A DNA stretch of 64,000 bases from Phoronis australis (lineage: Eukaryota; Phoronida; Phoronidae): the NCBI GenBank assembly GCA_002633005.1, contig NMRA01000032.1, positions 352,911 to 416,910 on the forward strand. The letters are read 5' to 3'. The notes under the pieces are model-generated. The model ran no database searches and was not told the origin of the DNA. It saw only the letters and a program-made list of their open reading frames with translations. This document shows positions 48,551-59,400 of the stretch, piece after piece; the stretch's first letter is position 1, and the number at the start of each line of letters is the position of its first letter. The position numbers were made by a program, and so were the translations under genes.

Positions 48551-49061
48551 TTAATTACCATAAAGTGAAAAGTGTAGTGGCAAACATTTTGAGAGAACGC
48601 GTTCTCAATATTTCCAGTCACTTTTTGCACCAGAAAAAACATCCATGGGCGCGTTTTCTTCTTTCAGTCCGAAAAAGGCGCACTCGTATGCGTTTTCCGG
48701 CAGCGGGCGCTTTACCGAAGATACCCGGCAGTTATCTCCAGAGTTGTTTTATTTGTTTAACCAAACATCTACTGCTCATAAGTTCATTCTTTTCAACAAA
48801 AGATGAGAAACTATTTTACTAAAAGTGGTAACATTGACGACCTTTTTATTTTTATCATCTGTTTACCGACGACGTACACATATAAGTACTGCTCTCTACG
48901 AGGACTCTCGAGTCATTCGCGTCACATTTTTTCTCTTTCATGCGTAAAGACAGGACATAGTGCAGGGACGCAAGAGTAAAATACTACGTGCTATGTTCAT
49001 ACTAGGTTTTCAGCGAAATCGGAACTCAGAACTCAGCCTTACAATAGCATGGGCGTATGAT

Positions 49062-52000
49062 GTCCAAGCGTTCGATATTTCCTATTTTTCAGTAGAGCCA
49101 AAACTTAAAACGAAAAGCCTCAAGATTGTATACCACTTTTCCGAGATTATACGAAGTAAAGTCTATTTTAGACACCTAACTTCCAAACTCCAGAGAAAGT
49201 CGCACCTGGTCAGTTGCGGCAGGTTTAAAATTACACAGCCGGTTTTATGGCAAGAAACACATTTCTTTTGTGGTTTTGTTTGGGAAGGATTGACCTTATG
49301 TTAGAGTTCTTAGTTTTAACTTGAGCTAAAAAACGACAAGAGTTCTATTACTGCATGTTCATTATAAATCAACCCAAAATGTAATTGAATTTCTACTGAT
49401 TACGTCATTATAAATTAAACCTGTGTCACTTAAAGGAACTTCGCTAGTTAATTAACACTCTGAAGTTGATGAGTGAAGGGGTTACGCAGGTGACGTCATT
49501 TTCCTTCATAATTCTCCTCCAAGAAAATGACGTTTATTAGCTTGTTGCTATACATAGGTATAATGTTGCTGCGTTCAAGCAGGTGGTCTCAATTACGAAA
49601 CACCTTTTCTGAAAACACAGATTATATTTGTCACGAATATTGTTAGAGACTGCAAAGGCTTATGTGACCGTATTAAAGGTCGTGATTAGTTTCGACTTAC
49701 AGTTTGGAAATCAGACATCAGACGTAGGCAGTCTGGTACGCCACCTTGAAAACAGGTACGCTCGTTAAACGCGTACACGTCATTTGTTAATTTTTGTGAC
49801 ATCTTTCGGGAGATGATGAGAGCTTCGCTAAAGCAAAATGAACTCTGAAATTCGATTTGTTGGTACTAAAATATTAAAAACTTATAACGAAACAAAACTA
49901 GTTCCGACATTATGTTGTGACATGTATGCAACCTCCGATCGCGGAACTGAGAAGAACAGTAGATTGAAGAATCAGCGGAAAAGGGAACTGGCCAATTGGT
50001 GACGCTTTATTTCATAGCGCATAAAAATCGCTTCTCAACTTTAACAGTAGAAAAACGGTAGACGAAAATTTTGTAAGTACCGGTAAGTAAGCTAGTTTAC
50101 TCAAGGAAGAGTGAAGGTTTTAATGGCATTAGTTTTGTAACCCATTTTATTTGGCCATTTTTACTCACATCTGTACATACAGCTTAGCACCGAGGCTAGT
50201 TGCAACGTAGCGGGCATGAAGTTCCTCGGTTGAAGGTCCAGTGACCTGCATACTCCAATAGGTTTGCTTTCAACAAAACCTGTTTTGATTACCAAGCAGA
50301 ACATGCAATTTACTGATGATATGCCACTGGACCACATTAATAGTCCTGCTATGTATGTTTTTCGTATCATGCGGAGAATTTCTTGCTTACACTGGTCACG
50401 GCTCTGATTCCCTGAGCTCCAGACAACTTTTATGATGCCTATTCAGCACGCCCTTTGTATTGATGTAGATCTGAGCTAATGAAGTGGAATGGAAATAGCT
50501 AGCACTACTTTCTTAACAATATTAGTTATTATTACACCCAAATTGTTTTTCTCTGGCATTTGCGGAGTTAAAGGCTGCAATGTTGAGAGCAGTTTTAACT
50601 GGGTACACTTTAAATATTACAAAAAGACTGAAAAGTTAATTTGAGTTCATCTTGACAATTAAAGGCCACTTCCCAAAGGAACTTAATTATGTTTCATACC
50701 TGTTTTCATTACTTTATTTAAATACTTCTGTTGTCTATAATCTATGGTAGCAGCTGAAGAAGACTTGAAATTTGTAAAAAATAATATGGCGTCTTAGTAA
50801 CCGTGGCAAGCGTAGCTCCATCTACAGAACTTATTCACTAATTATATCAGAGACGGTCTCTCATACATCCAGTGCGTGGAAANGTCCAAGCGTTCGATAT
50901 TTCCTATTTTTCAGTAGAGCCAAAACTTAAAACGAAAAGCCTCAAGATTGTATACCACTTTTCCGAGATTATAGGAAGTAAAGTCTATTTTAGACACCTA
51001 ACCTCCAAACTCCAGAGAAAGTCGCACCTGGTCAGTTGCGGCAGGTTTAAAATTACACAGCCGGTTTTATGGCAAGAAACACATTTCTTTTGTGGTTTTG
51101 TTTGGGAAGGATTGACCTTATGTTGGAGTTCTTAGTTTTAACTTGAGCTAAAAAACGACAAGAGTTCTATTACTGCATGTTCATTATAAATCAACCCTAA
51201 AAGCAATTGAATTTCTACTGATTACGTCATTATAAATCAAACCTGTGTCACTTAAAGGAACTTCGCTATTTAATCAACACTCTGAAGTTGATGAGTGAGG
51301 GGGTTACGCAGGTGACGTCATTTTCCTTCATAATTCTCCGCCAAGAAAATGACGTTTATTAGCTTGTTGCTATACATAGGTAAAATGTTGCTGCGTTCGA
51401 GTAGGTGGTCTCAATTACGAAACACCTTTTCTGAAAACACAGATTATATTTGTCACGAATATTGTTAGAGACTGCAAAGGCTTATGTAACCGTATCAAAG
51501 GTCGTGATTAGTTTCGACTTACAGTTTGGAAATCAGACATCAGACGTAGCCAGTCTGATACGCCAACTTGAAAACAGGTACGCTCGTTAAACGCGTACAC
51601 GTCATTTGCTAATTTTTGTGACATCTTTCGGGAGATGATGAGAGCTTCGCCAAAGCAAAATGAACTCTGAAATTCGATTTGTTGGTACTAAAATATTAAA
51701 AACTTATAACGAAATGAAACTAGTTCCGACATTATGTTGTGACATGTATGCAACCTCCGATCGCGGAACTGAGAAGAACAATAGATTGAAGAATCAGCGG
51801 AAAAGGGAACTGGCCAATTGGTGACGCTTTATTTCATAGCGCATAAAAATCGCTTCTCAACTTTAATAGTAGAAAAACGGTAGACGAAAATTTTGTAAGT
51901 ACCGGTAAGTAAGCTAGTTTACTCAAGGAAGAGTGAAGGTTTTAATGGCATTAGTTTTGTAACCCATTTTATTTGGTCATTTTTACTCACATCTGTACAT

Positions 52001-52704
52001 ACAGCTTAGCACCGAGGCTAATTGCAACGTAGCGGGCATGAAGTTCCTCGGTTGAAGGTCCAGTGACCTGCATACTCCAATAGGTTTGCTTTCAACAAAA
52101 CCTGTTTTGATTACCAAGCAGAACATGCAATTTACTGATGATATGCCACTGGACCACATTAATAGTCCTGCTATGTATGTTTTTCGTATCATGCGGAGAA
52201 TTTCTTGCTTACACTGGTCACGGCTCTGATTCCCTGAGCTCCAGACAACTTTTATGATGCCTATTCAGCACGCCCTTTGTATTGATGTAGATCTGAACTA
52301 ATGAAGTGGAATGGAAATAGCTAGCACTACTTTCTTAACAATATTAGTTATTATTACACCCAAATTGTTTTTCTCTGGCATTTGCGGAGTTAAAGGCTGC
52401 AATGTTGAGAGCAGTTTTAACTGGGTACACTTTAAATATTACAAAAAGACTGAAAAGTTAATTTGAGTTCATCTTGACAATTAAAGGCCACTTCCCAAAG
52501 GAACTTAATTATGTTTCATACCTGTTTTCATTACTTTATTTAAATACTTCTGTTGTCTATAATCTATGGTAGCAGCTGAAGAAGACTTGAAATTTGTAAA
52601 AAATAATATGGCGTCTTAGTAACCGTGGCAAGCGTAGCTCCATCTACAGAACTTATTCACTAATTATATCAGAGACGGTCTCTCATACATCCAGTGCGTG
52701 GAAA
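49062..52704. repeat. Tandem duplication with 'n' at the junction (probable allelic misjoin 3)
   Basis: Copy 1 is 49062-50882 and copy 2 is 50884-52704, both 1821 bp, with the ambiguous base at 50883 between them. Copy 2 restarts at gtccaagcgttcgat as at 49062, and both end at cagtgcgtggaaa. Differences are scattered substitutions. It lies between the RyR and NUP133 start codons; both copies contain a perfect CRE word, tgacgtca (49491-49498 and 51313-51320). Confidence 0.88.
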
Positions 52705-52835
52705 GTGCTGTACGTGAACGAAATCCTGCTTAATCTCAAGATTAAGCGGAAGTGAGTGTTGCATGAACTAGGAAATTAAGCAAACTGCCAAACCCCGTAC
52801 GTGAACTTGGAATCTTGCGTGAACTTGGAATTAAG
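52705..52835. mobile_element. MITE, 'GCTGTACGTGAAC' family, copy 1
   Basis: Starts gtgctgtacgtgaac, then cctgcttaatctcaagatta and gcggaagtgagtgttgc, the same blocks found at 56611-57019. It then repeats gtgaacttggaat words. It begins immediately after the end of the 49062-52704 duplication. Confidence 0.55.
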
Positions 52836-54930
52836 CCTGGTACACAATCACAGAACAAGGCGCTTGGGCTGAAATCGTTACTGAACCGGTAGGCTACGGA
52901 GAGAAGAGATTTCTAAAAAAAATCGAGATAAAGCTCCCGTGGCCTGGTCATGAATACTGGTTACTAGTACCGAGGAACTAGACTCGGTTTATCAAAATGA
53001 GTTCTTGAACGGACATTTCATTGCTTGATATGTACGTAGTCTTGTGTATAATTGCGCGGCTGCTAAGATGTGTGGCATTGTAAACGTAAAACTTACATAT
53101 TCTACAGTATGTTTCCTCCATCGCGGCCACTAGGCCCTATTTACAAGGCTTGGATCTGTAAAATGGACATCCTTTTCGCGTGCTTCAAGGGAATTGCAAT
53201 CCCGTGAAACAACCGGGCCAAAATTGTGTCTCTCAACTGACCAACAATGAATAAAAGACGTACAAAAAATTCTTACTTTTGTTGATTTATTGGATATACA
53301 ACGAAATGTTTTATTGTGCTCTGAAGTAGCACCTGCCAACTAGAATATTTTTGCAAGTCTACCTTTGTTCCGGGCCTAGTTCCATATCAACATAATTGAC
53401 ATCCTGTAGGTCTTTAAGTTAAATTATTGACTGCTGCGTATTACATTTTCAATAGTTTTACTATGCAGTTTTTGTCGTAACAAATTATACTTGTGTTATT
53501 TTTATTGCATTTTATCATACCCTGTTTTGTTCAATCTTGTGAGGGTTTTTCTAACCAGTACAATGTAATACCTGAGATTAGATTTCTTTGCTTTTGCGTA
53601 CCGTGTGTTTACGTATTTAGGCCCATGCGTCTATATTGAAATTATTTATTTTTTCAAAGAATGTTTTACTCGTTGCGCATATAGTCTCATATAGTCCCAT
53701 CCGCCAATGGTATGGTTCACTTTTTGGTGCGGACGTCTATCACTCTTATGTCAGCATGATTAAATTCGTTGTTTTCTTTGTCTTTTGTACATTTTTTGTA
53801 CTTTTCATGTAACTCAGTGAATATTAAATAGAATCAAGAAGACATTAACTCTATTACTAATGTTTTTCTGATCAAATTCACTTTCAAAATCCATATAAAC
53901 TGGTCACATTTTGATTTATAGGAAGCATTATAGACGTATTTCAGGCATGAGAATACCCATTACCATACCATTATCATGATTACCATCAATCGCCTGAGTG
54001 GTTTTGTACTTCACTGAAGTTCACACACAGAGTTATCCACCCAAGTTGACATGGTAATCACTTTTCAACATGTCACGAGTAAACAAAATAAAAATTACTA
54101 GACTGTTTTTAAGTCTAAATTTTAGGACCGCCACTCGCTTAGACGGGTTGCACGGCGGGGTCTCCGGTTGTGCTCTCGTAGTGCTCAAGTAGGGTTAGCA
54201 TACATACAAACCAATACAGCTCAGCCAGTTTCCATTAACGACCAATGCGAATCGGCAATTCGGTTTTTGAAGGTACACTAATGACAGCGTTTTCTTACAA
54301 TTTTACAAAGTTTGTCACCTGACAAGTTAAAATTTGAATTTTTACAAGTACAGCCGTTACAATTTTTAATAATCGAACTTAAACACAACAGCCTGTGGAT
54401 ATTTTTAATCGAGCCGTGAATTATCTATATTAATATGTCGTTAAAACTGAACAAGGGCAAAACTAAATTTATTGAATTCTTGCAAGGTGTATCTCTTGTG
54501 TACATTTTTTCATTGAAGAAATAAAAAATATGTGACGAGAAATGTGTCATGTACTTCTTCACATTTTACGTGATCGAAACCTTGTTAAAAATTCTAATAA
54601 TTTCCGCAGGCGCGAACGCAAAAACATACAACGCGCTTTTAAATACACCAAACTAAACCCACAGTAAAATAATCCAAATTTTACCATTTTCGTGCAGGAA
54701 ATGATTCACTGTGTCCCGTAGATTGTTCTATCAAAAACTTTTGTTATTTTCAGTTTTCTTTGCTTCAATATTTTAATAACCACATAGGAGTAATTATGAG
54801 GAATGCTATCGGATCAATTCACGTAACGTACATGTCAAAGTAGCTGCAAATCTACTTTTAAGTATTTTTAATGAACAGAACTAATTCGAGTAATTGTTCA
54901 TGTTTTAATATAAACCAAATGTTCAAAACT
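52836..54930. other. Intergenic stretch without recognised features
   Basis: AT-rich. Short ORFs only, none with a recognisable domain. Confidence 0.4.
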
Positions 54931-55080
54931 CAGGGGCGGATACAGGCCGAGTAAGGGATGGGGAGCACGGCAGTGTATTAGCCAGGAGCCCGTCAGGCAT
55001 TCCCACCCCCGAACTTAGAATCTAAGAGAATTTTTTGGAGGGGGTCATGGACCCCTTGGTCCCTCCTAAATCCGCCATTG
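54931..55080. mobile_element. MITE, 'GGCGGATCCAG' family, copy 3 (short)
   Basis: Ends caggggcggatacagg and taaatccgccattg are inverted, and ggggtcatggaccccttgg resembles the inner right part of copy 2. About 150 bp, internally deleted relative to copy 2. No clear target-site duplication. It lies about 1.2 kb upstream of the NUP133 start codon. Confidence 0.65.
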
Positions 55081-56268
55081 AATTTGTTACCTTATGTAAA
55101 AACATACACTCAATTTAAACCTGCATTTAAAATAGTCTGCATCTTTTTATTTCTCCAGCGGAGACGTTACTGTCTGTCTGAACTATATCTTATCTGACTA
55201 CCTTGGCCACTTGTGCTCGACTTCGTTGTCCTTATTGTCCTTCCATGGTCAGTTTTGATTATTTCACTAGTGCATCACCTTCCATTTTGCGTAATTTTGT
55301 TTCCAACATGTTCGAGCTCACTCTTCTCCCATTTTGGATGTTCTAGTTCAGTAAAGCAAAAAAAAATTGGTTCCGGGTGTCTAATCCAGTCAAAATCGAA
55401 CCCGAAATTTTTTTTGGCATTTCAGTCCGTTGTACGAAATCAATGTAGGTGTCAATTATTCTGTGCTCGAGTACATTATGTGAAATTCTATTAGGTACGA
55501 AATCGCACTTGATCCCGGCATGACCCCTAGATTCAAGCGAAAAAGTCGAGCAAAAACTCGAAATTTCGAATTCAAACTCGAACTTGCCAAAAAATTTATC
55601 CATGTGTACTCAAGCACAAGGTACTAGGCACTTAAGTTCGCACCAAACTTGGCACCAGGCAATTTCGAAAGATTGGATGCCGGGTCTCCGGATTAAACCC
55701 CTCGTTCGTAAAACAATAATCCTCGCATACACACGATGCGTGCCTTGTTCATCTTATTCGCAATCGCTCACGCCCTTCAACCACTGCGCTTTGAATTTGG
55801 ATACGGTAGCCCATCTGTCTCAGTCTCATTCCAATTTACTCATGCTCTGTAATCTTTAAATGACATTTGCCTTTCATGTTCAGTTGCACACTTATAGAAA
55901 TCATCCGATCGACGTCCTAAAAGAGTTTTTCTTTGCGTGAACGCATTTTCTGCATTTTGTTTAGTTGTCCCTCCTAGACCATCACATGGTCCTTTACCGT
56001 GACAAAATCCTTTGATGACATGGCATGATTCCAACCTGTTGTTGTAATCAAAATTGTGTTATATGTATATTGTGGTGGGAAATCTGTCCAAAAATGTGTG
56101 ACATCCGCTTGCGATATCCTTCAGTTTTCATAAATAGCCATTATTCTAAGGTAGTCTACCGATAGATGTCACGGTTTGTTATTTCTAGTGCGCATATCCA
56201 TTGCGCATTTTCCAGTTCCTCCGTGTGTACCGCTAAAAACTGAAACTCTGTGGAGGACAGTTTGCAGC
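55081..56268. other. NUP133: NUP133 upstream region
   Basis: No separate gene recognised. The 5'UTR of NUP133 presumably lies in the last one or two hundred bases. The reading frame of exon 1 is open up to about 56176, but the family-like N-terminus begins at 56269. Confidence 0.4.
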
Positions 56269-56402
56269 ATGTTTAGTCCACGTACTCCTGCAGGTTCTCG
56301 AGGGCCGTTTTCCCCACAAGTCAGTAAATCATCCAGATCGTCTGTTACGGGAAGAAGGAGTGTCAGTTTGTTTACACCTCAAAAAAGATCTCCGTTTGCT
56401 AG
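56269..56402 (+). CDS. NUP133: NUP133 exon 1: disordered N-terminal tail
   Basis: Residues 1-45. It starts MFSPRTPAGSRGPFSP and ends LFTPQKRSPFAR, like the human MF..SPRTPG start. Five SP/TP dipeptides (Ser3, Thr6, Ser15, Thr36, Ser41) fit the mitotic CDK phosphorylation known for this tail. The ATG has A at -3. The donor is GTTGGT at 56403, weak but phase-correct: AG joins A of exon 2 to give Arg45. Confidence 0.88.
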
Positions 56403-59400
56403 GTTGGTTCTGTTGTGATTTTTTTCACAACAATTCACATTGATGATATTGCTGTGCGTCTACTTGGAATCCAGCCTCCCGTTCAGTAACGCTAGGACCT
56501 CGCTAAAAAGCAAGACTTCGCGAGATTACGTGAGACATTGCTGTGCATTTTAAACAGAACACGTGACTTTGATTAGGTTTTAGCTAGGTCCTAGCGTCTA
56601 CTGAACGCACGCCTGCTTAATCTCAAGATTAAGCGGAAGGGAGTGTTGCGTGAACTAGGAATTGAATATTCTTTAAGGCAAAAAGGTGAAATTTTTGTTC
56701 GGTGAAAAGAACTTTTGATGTTTTGTAATTCTTGGCCTCGCGATCAACCATTTTCTTAACTTGTGAAGTTGTGTCGCTGAACCTGAGGAATATGTGAATG
56801 GCTAAATCGATTATTGTTTGGTGAAACTGATTGCCCGTAGTTGAAAAGGTTGGTTAAAATTGACATTATTTTATTCAAATGTAACTTGATTTAATGCAGT
56901 GCAAATTTTTATGAACATGAACGTGATTATTTGAGTGAACTTGTCAAGTTGCCTTGTGTATTCCAAGTTCACGCAACACTCACTTCTATTAAGCAGGATT
57001 CCAAGTTCACGTACAGCAATATGACTATGTAGAACGTTTTCACAGAGTTCGGTGACGGTGTATGCGGTAAACATGCAAACACATCCTTGCATCAATGTCA
57101 TTGTTATGCCCCATTTCTGGATGTGACCTAGAGTCACGAAAAGTCTTTTTAAATGACTTGCCAAGTGGGATGGTTTCATTGCGGACACTCACGCATGCGG
57201 CCTGCGTAGGTTTGATATATGCCGATGGCATGGGGAATTTCTATATTGGCACCCAACAACAGTAGAGTCCACAACCAGATGATATGTCAGTACTCCTCCT
57301 GGGAGGGTTGGGAGCCCAGGAGTTGCAACTCCCAGACAAGAGACATAGCACGGCTTAAATCTGTAGAACTAAAAGGGAGGGGAGTGTTGTTATATATGGG
57401 TTTTGGGTGTAACATGGTTGTAGAGTCATAGAAAGCCTGCCAAAATGTCTTGCCAAGTACTATTCCCCTCTGAAAAATATTGATGTCGCACGGAATTCCC
57501 CTTCACGAGCTCCCAAAAGTCCCTTCAAGAGTCAAGTGATTGAAAAATTCCCCTTGTGGTGTGAATCACTTGTAACCCACACAGATGACAATCTGAAAGG
57601 TCTCAAAATGTTAAATTTAGCTAATAAGGCAGAGACTATGAGAGCTTGCATCATGGAAGGGGTTGCTATTGAAATTGATCGGCTGGTAGAATTTCCCCTT
57701 CACTGGAAAAAAATTCCCCTCTCATAAGGCACCTTCACCCTCGGATGAGTGAGGGCCCTGATCTCCTTTTCATTTTTTGTCCTAAATATTCTAAATATAG
57801 GTCATCTGGCCAAAAAGTTGTGACATTGGCTGTAAAAAAATGACTGTCAACTGACGATTTATAACATGTGACCTAGTGAATTGAAAATATGATTGAATTT
57901 AGTTAATTGCAATCTTAATCAAAAGGTAAAAAATGACAAAGTTCATGTACGCGTAAATCTAAACTTTTCGGGCTTTCTGGTTTTCAGTTTAACCAGTTAT
58001 ATCTTCATTCAAAAGTTATCACTAACTCTTGGCATAACTACAGGTTGGAAAGCAGGCCATGAGGGTCACCAATGCTGGCCCAGTGAGCAGGGTTGGTGAA
58101 AACACAAAACTCACGTTATTGGTCTTGAAGGATTTCAGAAACGTTTATTGAAGCCTGTGACATGTGTAGGCATTCAAGTTTTCTGGGCATCAATCAGAAA
58201 AATATAATATAATACTCAAAAGGTTTGACCAAAATAAGTTGTATTTATTGGTGCCTACTCTGAACATTTATTGCGTTTCCATGCTGCTGAGTAAATTGTT
58301 CCCAATATATCTAAGTTCTCTAACAGGACTTAGGGTTTTGGGATTTGCTGTATATTTCCACCTGAAAATAATATTGTAGAAAACCATTGTATCGCTTAGC
58401 AACTCCAATTTCACGTTGAAATAGAATGTTGTCAAGCAGATTTGGCTACAGAATCTATAGTGTAACAACTTGCAACTAGGATTCAAAATTACGTGCTCTG
58501 CCTTGTTGGAATGAACCCTTGGTTTCGCAGACTAGTTGAATTGTGTATTTCAGAACCAAAACATCACAGAACAGATCTCTGCAGAGCTCACTGATCCTCG
58601 ATGATAACACACAACAGCGCGTGGAGAGTTATGGGACCTCACTACCAGTGTTAGTTACTGAGACTTTAACACTTGTTGAGAGTAAGTGTTAAATAAATGC
58701 TGTGTTCCTACATCAAGTACATGTAGTTACTTAAGCTGGTCTGGTAATTTAGTCACTGACGTTATTTTAAGCTGTTCGAGTTACAGTTTTGTAAAACCCT
58801 TGAAAAATGTCCAAATTTGGCTAAATTTGGAACATCGTGTCATGGAAATGGCCGATTTGGTTCATATGCATTTATGCACGGTTCTCCAAAATACTCCGAC
58901 ATACTGTTTTTAAATTGATCCACTTTTGAATGAGGGTCTGTCAAAAATAGGACTTGTGAGTGCTTTGCCTGCATCTGAGGGGAAACTTACTTAATGTCTC
59001 ATAGAGAACTCCTTCAACAGTAAACTGAACATATCCAAGAAATATCAGGAGACAATGATGTGATAACGTCAGTGGAAATTACTATGCAGTTTAGATTGAT
59101 ATTCCAACTCTAAAACTTGGGTTAAGTGGGAACAGAATTAAATGTTGGATATGCTTTGGCGAATGATTGCTCAAATTAAGGAAATCTTGGTGTTACTTAT
59201 CTACAGTGGTCATAGTTAGGATCAGCTATGTACTGCGTAATTTCCACGTTGTCTTGCAGGACTTCACGAAGTCAGTGTGAAGGTTGATCCATCCGGATGG
59301 GCTTGGCTAGTTTGTGGACGCAAACTGTTTGTTTGGCGATACAAGCCCACACTGTTTGGAAAGGTATGTGTCTTGTGTCCGTGCGATGAAGAACCTTTTG

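Larger units (their letters stand above)
56403..58553 (+). other. NUP133: NUP133 intron 1
   Basis: Contains two MITEs at its 5' end (56474-56615 and 56611-57019). The remainder has no recognised feature; short ORFs (e.g. 57536-57727) are unsupported. Confidence 0.8.

Noticed and set aside
48960-49304. 114-codon ORF, repeated in part at 50872-51135
   Set aside because: The repetition comes from the probable allelic duplication, not selection; no known family.
56176-56268. N-terminal extension of Nup133 from an upstream in-frame ATG
   Set aside because: The family N-terminus begins MF.SPRTP, which matches the ATG at 56269; the upstream residues have no counterpart.
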